Shown piece by piece: positions 1 to 9,065 of a stretch of 26,025 nt of DNA (positions are counted from its first letter, which is position 1; the number at the start of each line of letters is the position of its first letter). Under the pieces are notes generated by a model. The model had not been told where the DNA came from. It made no database searches and saw only the letters and a list, made by a program, of their open reading frames with translations. Origin of the DNA: Jimgerdemannia flammicorona (lineage: Eukaryota > Mucoromycota > Endogonomycetes > Endogonales > Endogonaceae); contig RBNI01000892.1 of the NCBI GenBank assembly GCA_003990745.1, positions 1 through 26,025 of the forward strand, written 5' to 3'. A program made the translations under genes and the position numbers.

Positions 1-247
1 AGCTATTATACTTAATAGATTGACTGCTATTATATTGATTTTAAGTTTAGATTTATTGGCCTTATTGTTGCCTATACTTTTGACCTCATTTAGTACTACT
101 GCCATATCTGTGGGATCCATAGAAGATATTTTTGTCATTGTTACCACTTTTCCTTTAATGCATTTTCTCATTTATAAGACTCATTATTACATAGGTATAG
201 TCTATGAGTCTACTACTCTTATATATAGCTGTAATAATAATATTATA
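1..247. other. Unassigned AT-rich DNA left of the palindromic element
   Basis: I recognise nothing here. The plus strand has a short hydrophobic frame from position 20 that runs on into the neighbouring element, which argues against it being a gene. The minus strand has a short lysine-rich frame of about 45 codons (starting near MTKISSMDPTD) with no recognisable domain. It does not translate as the Ty3/gypsy RNase H or connector expected upstream of the integrase at 1669, so the palindrome at 250-1666 does not simply split one pol gene. Confidence 0.5.
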
Positions 248-249
248 TA

Positions 250-466
250 CAGTGAGAGACAAAAATGGACCAATATTATATAATTATTACTTTATAAATT
301 TATTATAATTTAAATATAAATATTATTAAATTGATATTTTAGCAAATAATAAAATAATTATGTACTTTTTAGAAAATATAAAATTTATCTATATTTGGTA
401 AATTAATTATATAATTATTACTATTTAAAGTTAAATTAATCATTGGTTCATTTTTGTCCCTCACTG
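250..466 (+). repeat. 217-bp MITE, left outer end of the palindrome
   Basis: An AT-rich unit bounded by inverted 25-bp ends: CAGTGAGAGACAAAAATGG at the left and CCATTTTTGTCCCTCACTG (one mismatch, T for C) at the right. It looks like a complete MITE, but its inner flank is TT rather than TA. Its partner at 1450-1666 has exactly the same length in opposite orientation. Confidence 0.8.
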
Positions 467-1449
467 TTATCTTAATGTTCTTTATGCCATAATTCATTTT
501 ATAATAAAGCTAAATATTTAAAATTTTTTCAATATATTTATTTTAATACCCTCTACCTCTCTATACTATTTTAACTTCTTTTAAATAATAAAAAGAATGT
601 CTACTGGTATCTGAAACCATATTATCAGTGAGTTGAAGTCCGGTAAGAAAAACCAACAAATTGTATAACAAATAGGGGGTTAGTATGGCAACCATGAAAT
701 GTATATAAAAGGTGAGTGCGTTGATGTCAAAAAGTGTGAAATGAGACTGCCCGCATAAGCTTTCCATTCACAATGAGATATGGGTCGTTCGTCAATGAGA
801 CATTAGTCGTTCATCAGGTGACGACAGGCAAGGCAGATAATGGCAAAACAACTTAAAGACAATGGCAAAGACAACAGCAAAACATGTGTTAGTGTTAGCC
901 CTATGACAATGGCATTTGTGTGAAAAAAAATCAGGAAAAATGCTCAAATCACCTCATGTGAGTGGTTCGGTCAAATTTGAGCAGTATATGACATACCACG
1001 GCATCCAATAGGTGATCATCATAGGACTAACACTAAGCTGTCATCTTTGCCATTGTCTTTAAGTTATTTCACCATATCTGCCTTACCCATCGTCACCTGA
1101 TGAATAACTCATACCTCATTGACGAATGACCCATATCTCATTGTGAATGGAAAGCTTATGTGAGCAGCCTCATTTCATATGCTTTTTGATGTCAACACAC
1201 TCTGCCATTCGTATATGTTTCATAGTTGCCATACCAACCCCTATTTGTTATACAATTTGTTGATTTCTCTTGCCAGACTTCAACTCACTGATGATATGGT
1301 TTCAGATATCAGTAGACAATCTTTTTATCATTTAAAAGAAGTTAAAATGATATAGAGAGGTAGAGGATATCAAAATAAATATATGGAAAAAATTTTAAAT
1401 ATTTAGCTTTATTATAAAATAAATTATAGCATAAAGAATATAAAAACAA

Positions 1450-1666
1450 CAGTAAGGAACAAAAATGGACCAATGATTAATTTAACTTTAAATAGTAATA
1501 ATTATGTAATTAATTAACCAAATATAGATAAATTTTATATTTTCTAAAAGATATATAATTATTTTATTATTGGCTAAAATATCAATTTAATAATATTTAT
1601 ATTTAAATTATAATAAATTTATAAAGTAATAATTATATAACATTGGTCCATTTTTGTCCCTCACTG
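1450..1666 (-). repeat. 217-bp MITE, right outer end of the palindrome
   Basis: This is the inverted partner of the unit at 250-466: same 217-bp length, a few substitutions, no visible net indel. The outer end is the clean terminus CCCTCACTG followed by TA; the inner end is a decayed CAGTAAGGAAC preceded by AA. The better-preserved terminus is thus the outer one, the one used if the whole palindrome moved as a unit. Confidence 0.8.
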
Positions 1667-1668
1667 TA

Positions 1669-3581
1669 TTCAAACTCTCGCCATGGTTACAAACTCCATC
1701 ATGGAACAAATTATCGCAGTATGTGCTGATGATAAGGAAGCTCAAGCACTCTGAGAAATCCTGAACAGTGATGATGCTGACAAACATACCCAGTACAATC
1801 AATACCAACTCAGGGACAATGCTATCTACTACAAGAACAGATTGTATGTTCCAAACAACCAAGACCTCTGAAGGACTATCCTATTCGAATGTCATGATGC
1901 CCCTACAGCTAGATACTTAGGATTTGATAAATGCTACAAAGTTATCTCCTGAAACTTCTATTGGCCCCACATGGCAGATCAGCTAAAGACCTATATCACT
2001 TCCTATAATGCCTGCCAATGCAACAAATCCTCAATGCTAGCAAAACCTGGTCTACTCCACTCTATCCCAGTACCATCTACTAATTGGGAACAAGTCTCTA
2101 TGGACTTCATTATACAACTACCCTGAACCAAGAATGGGAAAGATGCAATTGTTGTCTTTGTGGACTATCTCAGCAAACAAGCTCACTTTATACCAACTAC
2201 CACCACTGCAACAGCACCAGACATAGCCACACTCTTGTTTGACAATATCTTCTGCTATCATGGTCTTCTTAAGATCATTGTTAGTGACCAAGACCCGAAA
2301 TTCACCAGCCATTTTTGGAAAGCCCTCTATGTGTACCTTGGAACAAAACTTGCACTATCTATAGTCTTTCACTCTGAAACTGATGGCCAAACTGAAAGAA
2401 TGAACTGAACTCTGGAACAAATGCTAAGAAACTATATTTTCTATAGACAAGATGATTGGTATGAACACCTCACTGCAGTCAAGTTTGCTTATAACAACAG
2501 CAAACAAGCCTCTCTTGGAATGACCCCATTCTTTGCCAACACTAGACAAAATCCAAACACTCCTCTGACACTCATCCAAACTACTGAAGGACCCTCTACA
2601 GTCGAAGCTGTTGAAGAATTCTTACTCCGAATGCATAATCTAACCCAGATCACAATTGAGAATTTATCATGAGCCCAAGAACAACAGTCACAGTATGTTA
2701 ACCAACATCACTGAGAAGAAACCTTCGATATTGGAGAAAAAGTTCTATTAGACATCTGAGGATACCGAGTTGACAACCTCAAGCACAGACCATCTACAAA
2801 GCTGAACAGCAAGTTCATTGGACCATTTGAAGTTATCTCACAAGTCTCTCTGACCTCCTACAAATTGGTACTACTGAACACCATTAAGATTCACCCAGTC
2901 TTCAATGTCTAACGTCTCAAGTGATATAATGACAATGATGATGAACTATTCCCGAACTGAACTACAAAACCACCTGCACCTGTCATTATTAATGACCAGG
3001 AAGAATATGAAGTTGAACAAATCCTCAACAAACATGGCCACAAGAACCACCATGAGTATCTCATTAAATGGAAAGATTATCTGATCTATAATACAACATG
3101 GGAACCCAAGACCAATCTCCAGAATACTACTGACTTAGTTCAGAAATATGATCCTTGAACAAATGAAATCTGAATACTCCAACACCTATCAGTTCATACT
3201 ATATATTATATCCTCCTGAACACTATAATTATCATGAATAAAAAATCAAGAACTCAGCAAGTCAAGAATACCAATCCTCTAGAAAAATAGCAAAACTGAA
3301 AGCCAGCCTATTCTCCCTATACCACTGGTGGGAAACGAGATGTAGATATTTAAGAAGATTCCTTAGAGGAAATTCTCCAGCAGTGAATGACATCAGAATC
3401 ACTTCCGGCACACAGCATTGAACACACGACCCTTTAACATGTGAATTCAACACGTTAGGCAACTGTACTACAAGCATGCCACTTTCTGAAAAAATGGACT
3501 TTACCAGACTTTTGACCTCCCAAATGGTGTAACAACACTAGAACAAAATTAGAAGGCCCCAATGAGGACGTCGAAAGCTAA
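1669..3581 (+). pseudogene. Chromovirus (Ty3/gypsy) pol 3' end: integrase and chromodomain, decayed
   Basis: One frame (codon starts divisible by 3) reads from just after the palindrome to a stop at 3579-3581. In order it shows a degraded H2C2 zinc-binding region ending CNACQCNKSS (about 1880-2035), an integrase core with the first Asp in VDYLSKQAHFIP (about 2160), the second in VSDQDPKFTS (about 2282) and the Glu in TDGQTERMN (about 2380-2408), a GPF-type segment KFIGPFEV (about 2813), and a chromodomain EEYEVEQILNK to WKDYL and TTWEP (about 3000-3150). The frame is broken mainly by TGA codons, most where the family usually has Arg, for example after TERMN. That fits CGA to TGA decay. Protease, reverse transcriptase and RNase H are absent. 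A polypurine tract and LTR follow directly. Confidence 0.9.
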
Positions 3582-3593
3582 GAAGGGGAGAGT
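3582..3593 (+). other. Polypurine tract of the plus-strand chromovirus
   Basis: GAAGGGGAGAGT lies between the pol stop and the LTR start TGTAAGC. It matches the tract at 18844-18856 (minus strand) of the second element, showing that the two elements are related. Plus-strand DNA priming is the family role. Confidence 0.8.
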
Positions 3594-3881
3594 TGTAAGC
3601 ACATAACCTCCAAGCCACAGAAATCACATGTCACCCTCTTAATAAGCCACTGAAATCACATGCAACCTCTGAACAAATCTGGAAATCACCTACGTGATCA
3701 CGAAGCTGAGTCAAACAGAAGTCACAGCACACAAAGCTGAGTCAATACAAAGTCATAGAATATAAGATTCACATAAACAGAATCTTACCAATCAAGAATA
3801 AATGCATATATACCGAGGCCGGAAATGTGTTGAAACAGAGAACCAAAACAAATAACAACCATAACTTCCAAATACACAAAC

Positions 3882-4979
3882 ATGACCACCGAGATCTACA
3901 ACTGTATCCGCACTGACATTTGGAATGCCATTGTCAACCGAGCCACACCCCCTCTGCCCCTCATGAATATCCATAGCCTAGTACCCCTCTACTTTGTGGA
4001 AGCCCAATGGAATGCCCTGAACATGCTTAATGAGGCCCACCAGATCAGACAAATCTCAAGCTACTACTAGATCGGCTGTCTCCTGGAAGACATGGTCGAA
4101 CACCACCATGATACAGACATTACCCAGATGTCTCAACACCAGAAACTCATCGCCCGCAAACACCGAGAACTCTTCTATGAGTATAGCACCTTTATTTTCC
4201 ATCTCCAAGTTACTACCAGTGAAATGGTTGCTACCCTGTCCTATGGCCAAATTAATGACATGATACAAGAACTCAACCACAAGTATCTCGAATACGTTCA
4301 GACTACCGACAGAACCTTCCCACACCCCGATGACCACATCCTGCAAATGCCCCAAGTTGGATACGCCATAAAAGATGTCTATGATATAATCTATTTCGAT
4401 AAAGACAAAGCAGAAGACAATGATCCCTCTGACGCTGACATGATCTCAAGCCAAGGATCTCTACCAACTCTGATCATACCACCAACCTTACCGATGAACT
4501 TACAATAGTTCATAACTACCTACGAGACTTATTGGGACAATGACTACTGGTATGAATACCAACCCGCATTCACTCTCGATTACTTCAACTACAACAAAAA
4601 GACCAGAGAACATAACCTGTACCTTCAGACAACTCTTGAGACTGAATCAACCACCCCACCACCTGAGTACAAGTGATATGAACCACAACTGCCAGCATAC
4701 TACAATCCTGCGACTTACAGTACTGTAATCTATAGAAGGTATGCAGATAGCGAATCTGATGAAAACGAAGATGATGCACCACTTCTTCACCCCCCAACAC
4801 CTTATCCAGCATATGAGACAGACGATGCTATCCTGTGGAATGGAGATGAAGTTCCAATGTATTATTACCTTAGCCAACAAGGAGAAGTAATCTGCGAACC
4901 ACTCTTCCTAGATGACTACTTCTTCAGAGATGATGTCATTGATGGTGATGTCATCGAAGACTATCTAGACAGTGCCTAA
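3882..4979 (+). pseudogene. U3-encoded reading frame of unknown function (365 codons)
   Basis: An ATG at 3882 opens a frame ending TAA at 4977-4979, interrupted by TAG at 4068 and 4506 and TGA at 4674. Related copies read Gln (CAG) at the first (copy at 9066-11135) and at the second (copy at 15288-16881), so the stops are secondary. The copy at 9360-10457 has exactly the same length (1,098 nt), and the truncated copy ending at 16881 is colinear over 879 nt, so no net frame-shifting indel is seen among three copies. The product would be acidic, rich in Tyr and Pro toward the C terminus, ending in a repeated D-V-I-x-x-D-V-I-E-D motif. I recognise no domain and see no signal peptide or membrane segment. 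It is in the same frame as pol, which stops at 3579. Confidence 0.65.
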
Positions 4980-4982
4980 ACC

Positions 4983-4990
4983 TATAAATA
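4983..4990 (+). promoter_or_regulatory. Upstream TATAAATA box in the LTR
   Basis: TATAAATA sits four bases after the stop of the U3 frame and is conserved in the copies at 9066-11135, 17359-18843 and 22237-23721. A second identical box lies 186 bp downstream, so this one may be an alternative or unused start site. Confidence 0.5.
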
Positions 4991-5168
4991 GCTTAGCAGT
5001 CATAGTATAGTTAGATTAGCCTTATATGATGTGACTGTGAACTGACTCAGCAGTCAGACAATCTCTTGATATGTCAGATCACACTTATACTACGTGACTG
5101 CATTCAGACTCAGCAAGGCACTTAGTGCTACATCCATATTTAGCATAGTCCAGATAGCCCCTCACTAG

Positions 5169-5176
5169 TATAAATA
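5169..5176 (+). promoter_or_regulatory. Main candidate TATA box of the LTR
   Basis: TATAAATA is followed by a C-rich stretch (CCCCCTCCCCAG) and, about 115 bp on, by AATAAA at 5291-5296, as expected for a U3/R boundary near 5200. It is conserved in the other LTR copies. That it drives transcription is inference. Confidence 0.65.
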
Positions 5177-5290
5177 CCCCCTCCCCAGACCTCAGAATCT
5201 GAGACTCGAACACACAAGAACATTTCTGAATACTTCCCCATAATATTCCTTCACACAACTACTCCTAGTATAGCAATATCATGAATAGTG

Positions 5291-5296
5291 AATAAA
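5291..5296 (+). terminator. Polyadenylation signal AATAAA in the LTR
   Basis: AATAAA in the segment GTGAATAAACC is preserved in the other LTR copies and lies downstream of the TATA box, so the R region would be roughly 5200-5320. Confidence 0.55.
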
Positions 5297-5578
5297 CCTA
5301 TTTAATAACCCCTAAACCACTCTTAAGTAAATCCACTCCCTGTTAGGTCCTACTCTTAACCCCATCACAAAATTTCCTAATTGGGTATTGTCTGCAGCGA
5401 TACGCCAATTCAACTAAGCTGGTCTTAGTTTCTTGAACTTCCTGAAATACGGAAAATCCTAAACACCCAGAACTAGTCCAAAAAAGGACTTTGGTTGAGA
5501 CATCAACCTGATCTAGAAATCAATAAGCGTAGAGAATGTACTCCATATGAAATTGATCTTGACCATAAGAAAACAGTC

Positions 5579-5617
5579 TTCCAGAATATCCAGAACTTCC
5601 AGAAAACCCTTCCAGAA
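5579..5617 (+). promoter_or_regulatory. Array of TTCCAGAA units, heat-shock-element-like
   Basis: TTCCAGAA occurs at 5579, 5597 and 5610, with ATCCAGAA at 5588. Each TTCnnGAA is the inverted-pair core bound by heat shock factor, but the spacing between pairs (9 and 13 bp) is not the strict 5-bp phase of a long element. Versions are kept in the other LTRs: about 11067-11100 on the plus strand, and about 15325-15365, 17395-17440 and 22276-22317 on the minus strand. It lies in U5, near the LTR end, rather than upstream of the TATA box. Confidence 0.45.
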
Positions 5618-5756
5618 CTACGTAATAGTTATCCTAAAAAGCAATCTTCTTACAAGGGGTCAGGGAGTAGGGTTGGGGATACTGAGTATTTTGAAAGATA
5701 GAAGAGGGGTCAGCAATAGTGGAGGAGGGAGCAGGATGCAGCCAGAAGGGAATCAG

Positions 5757-7592
5757 ATGAGCTTTGCTGAGAAGGTCAAGCAGGGGGGTCTGATAGCTGG
5801 ACTGGATAGATGACTGCAGAGTAGTAAAGAGAAGGCTACTGCTGGGAGACCAGGAGGGGCTCCCTTGGGGGTGTCTGATAGAAGGGCCAGTGGTGTAGTA
5901 GCTGAGAGCATGACTGCTGATGGAGTAGTGACTAGTAATCTGGAAAAAAATACAGATATAACTGCTGATGGCAGGGCTGGAAAGATGGGGTCTAGTCAGA
6001 TAGGAGATCTGATAGATAGTGTGATAGGCCTAGTAGTGGCCCCATTACTTAAGAAGTTGATCTCAGAGTTCACAGTCACTCTATACTTCTGGGGCTTGAT
6101 AGTGATAATGAAAATAATCTTGGGGCTAATTGCTAAGCAGATGGATAGTATAGCATCTATGAAGTTTCTGAGAGATTTGGAAGAAGTAGAGGTAGACTTT
6201 GAGAAGTCTGGGCTGTTGGAGGTCATACTGAAGACAGGGCTGACTGTTGGAAAGATATATATTTTAATGGTATAATACTTAAGATAGGACTCCAGAGTGA
6301 TACAACTTCTAGTAAAAGGAGTACCTATAGTGACTGCTATAGAGACAAGGAAGAGAGTAGAGGAGGTCATAGCTGAGTATGGAAAGGTGATAGATATTGG
6401 ATTTTGGATCTGAGAAGAGATCTTATTCAGAATAGAGAATGTTGATATCTGGCTTCAGCTAGCTGAGAGAGAGGCTACTGGGAAGACTTGTGATTGGCCA
6501 TCAGTAATAGTATAGAGAGTCTTTATATATAAGATAATGAGAATGAAGGAAAGTAAGAAGGAGGAGGAGGATTTGTTAAAGATATTAGAGGAGTTGAGTG
6601 GTATAGTAGAGTAGAAGATAAAGGCTTGGAAGATATATATAGAGTTGATATACTTGGAGATAGTGGATAGGAAGTGTGTTCACATTGATAAGGGGCTGTA
6701 AGAGAGGTCTCAAGAGTACAAGAGACAGAGAGAGTTGCTGGCAAACCTGGAAAAGAAGGCAAAGAAGGATGCTGGTGGCATTGAGGACTCTGGAGGTGTA
6801 AAAGTGAGCATCTGGGCCAACAAGAGAGGAGGAAATATGGAGAAGGGTCCAGAAGAGGCTGGGAAGTTGCCAAGCAATGATCCATATGTAGATGATATGT
6901 TTGAAGTCTGGAAGGACACTTCTCCTCTTATCAGAAGGGGTCTAGCCTTGAGAGATAGAGTGGCAGAGAATGTGCCTATGCAGGAGGCTCAGCATATGTA
7001 CTTTGAAGTCTCTGCAGTTGAGAAAGAGAATCTGATAGTAGTAGTAGATGAGAATGAACTAGTGGATGTCTCTGAGGAGGAGTGAGATGAGACTGTGAGT
7101 ATAGGGGCAGATACCTCAATGCTAGGAGAGAGGAGACTAGTGACTCCAGATAGAAAGGAGGTGGGAAATTTACAGTGGATATATTAGATGATAAACAACT
7201 TAGCAGCTGAGAAGTTAGGAGAAGTAGACCTGAGAGTGCTTAGTGATGATCAATGGGTATAAATCTTGTATAGCAATAGAGTGGTGGAGGCTCTAAAGGT
7301 AGAAGTGCTTGTAGTATTCTTAGAAGAGGAAGGATACAAGGTTGACAAGGCAAGAGAGGCAGAGCTGGCAGTGGTTGCTGGAGAGAGGGCCACCCTCTGG
7401 TGGGCAGAGAGATATAGATTGCAGCTCTGATAAGAAGCTTGCTTGGAATATTATAAGAACTTTGAGAAAAAGGAGAATAGAGAGCCAGTGAAACTACTGA
7501 TGAGATTGGAGGCTAAGAGGGTTATAAATGAAGAGGTGGCTATTGAATATGATTTGGACTTAGTACAGAAGGAGATGAATGTAGAGCTATAG
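5757..7592 (+). pseudogene. LINE ORF1 (about 611 codons), decayed by stops but colinear
   Basis: The frame starts MSFAEKVKQGG and ends EMNVEL followed by TAG at 7590-7592. It is interrupted by several stops (for example at 5811 and 6273) but I see no frameshift. A segment around 6300-6420 (GVPIVTAIE to AEYGKVIDIGFW) has the look of an RRM-type fold, as in many LINE ORF1 proteins; this is a weak call. Charged segments with many Glu and Lys fill 6540-7085. I see no CCHC zinc knuckle. The usual role is binding the LINE RNA. The start was chosen because it begins the conserved frame and has the MSFA-type opening seen in such proteins. Confidence 0.55.
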
Positions 7593-7699
7593 AGAGTATG
7601 TTTGACTTTTAATATTTTTTCTTATAAATAGTATAACCAATATTTTTTCTTTGAATGTGAATAGACTATAGGGATCAGTACAATAATAGAACATTTTTA

Positions 7700-9065
7700 C
7701 TTAGATGAAGAGATTAGAGGCTGATCTCTTTCTGTTGCAGAATATCAGGTGTGAAAATGACTTGAATAGACTAGATTGGATAAAGGAATGGAAAGGTGAG
7801 GTAGTGTGGAAGAGCAAGGTTGAGATCTTAGTTTAGAGAGATAAAGGAGAGATACATAATATAGAGAGCTGGAGTGATTAGCTAGTGTGGGGAGAGTGGT
7901 ATTGACCTGGTTGGGAGCTGATTATAGTGGGTTCATACTACTGCTCTGCTGTATAGGGTGAGTGGGTGGAGTGAGTGGAAGGATTTTGAGAAAGTGGGGC
8001 TCTTATAGAGACTGGAGTGGACATTCTTAGAGGGGACTTTAATATAGTCTGGGATATACTGGTGAATAGAATTGATAGAGAGAGGAGAGCTGAGGGTAGG
8101 AGTAGGGACTTGGAGATATATGTAGGAGGATGTAGAAAGGCTGAGCTCTCTAGTGAATGCTGGAAGGAGGTTCTGGAGAGATAGAAGAGTATACATATAC
8201 TGGATGAATAGCCTGGGGATAAAGATTGACTGGGTGCTGACAGTGGATTACTGGGGTCTAGATGTTTGGAAGTTGCTAGAGGCTGAGTAGTATCTATAGT
8301 CTGATTATTGAGGACTATTGAGACAGAGACATTTCAAAGAGAGTGGGGATGGGCCTGGACATTAGTGCCTCAATTCCTCTCTATTGGCTGAGAAGATATT
8401 GTGGGATGAGTGGACTAAGGACATTCAGCAGAGAGTAGAGAGTTAGGTACTAGAGGGTATTCTAATTAGTATCTGGTGAATAAGGTTAAAAGAGGCCACT
8501 AAGGTTTATTGAAGAGAGGTAGGTAAGATGGCAGGCAGGTAGAGAAGAAAGAGGGTGACCTGGACTTCTGCTAGACTAGCTTAGCTTTTGAAAAATTGGG
8601 TAGATCTTTTGGCCCTGGAGGGGGTAGAGGACTGGCAGTTGAGGCAGGCTAAGCTGGAGGCTGTAGAGTTGCAACAGATGTTGAGAGAGGAAGAGGAGTT
8701 ACAGGTATAGAGATTGGCTACCTAGTTATACTAGCAGAGGCTAGAGGAAGGAGAGAGGTTCTCTAAGTACCTTTCAAGAATCCTGTGAGCAAGGAGAGTG
8801 AGGCAGAGATAGGAGAGAGTACTGAATTTTGAGAGGCTACTAGTGTATAGTTTGCAGAATATTTTGAGTTTGCTCAAGGAGAGATAGAGTGGTTTGTAGA
8901 GTGAGGAAGAGGGTGGAGCTGAGGCTACTATCATTGCTCATGCTTTGGAAAATTGGTACCCACTGCAAGTAAATGAGTTGAACAGTTTAGTAATGCCAGT
9001 TCAGGAGAAAGAGATTTACCAGATTCTTATCACAACTATACTAGGTATAGCACCTAGAGAGAATG
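7700..9065 (+). pseudogene. LINE ORF2, first part: AP-like endonuclease and linker
   Basis: The frame is broken by stops and at least one frameshift. Recognisable parts are DLFLLQNIR (about 7725, the LLLQE-type motif, with Asn in place of the usual catalytic Glu), WIKEWKGEVVWKSK (about 7780), RGDFNIVWD (8029-8055, the GDFN motif), then in another frame IDWVL (about 8225, matching the R-I-D-x-V-L motif) and SDY (about 8300, for the catalytic SDH). After it comes a long Leu/Glu/Arg-rich linker. The last residues before the inserted LTR, ILGIAPREN, match the K-A-P-G-x-D-G motif that opens LINE reverse transcriptases. Confidence 0.75.

Larger units (their letters stand above)
250..1666. mobile_element. 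Composite palindromic (foldback-like) Tc1/mariner-type non-autonomous element
   Basis: The two halves are near-complete inverted copies meeting near position 960, where GCTCAAAT pairs with ATTTGAGC. Outer arms match over about 700 bp each; for example the block at 889-905 (AGTGTTAGCCCTATGA) returns inverted at 1019-1034. Both outer ends read CAGTGAG-G/A-GACAAAAATGG and are flanked by TA (248-249 and 1667-1668), which fits the TA target duplication of Tc1/mariner elements. There is no transposase frame, so it would depend on a trans-acting transposase. A transcript across it would fold into a long hairpin. Boundaries rest on the TIR and TA; the family assignment is inference. Confidence 0.8.
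3594..5654 (+). repeat. 3' LTR, ORF-bearing subtype (LTR copy B, 2,061 bp)
   Basis: It starts TGTAAG and ends CTTACA, a 6-bp inverted terminus, directly after the polypurine tract. The last ~725 bp (4929-5654) are shared with the LTRs at 17359-18843 and 22237-23721, and so are the first ~60 bp; the middle is unrelated. It holds a 365-codon decayed frame (3882-4979), two TATAAATA boxes (4983, 5169), an AATAAA (5291) and a TTCCAGAA array (5579-5617). It keeps many CpGs, so it is younger or less mutated than its relative at 9066-11135. LINE sequence begins right after it. Confidence 0.9.

Noticed and set aside
20..283. Hydrophobic 87-codon plus-strand frame
   Set aside because: It runs through the boundary of the palindromic element and resembles no known protein; AT-rich DNA gives such frames by chance.
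5996..6885. Long minus-strand frames opposite the LINE
   Set aside because: They are antisense to the colinear LINE ORF1; the purine-rich sense strand makes the opposite strand Ser/Leu/Pro-rich and open by composition.
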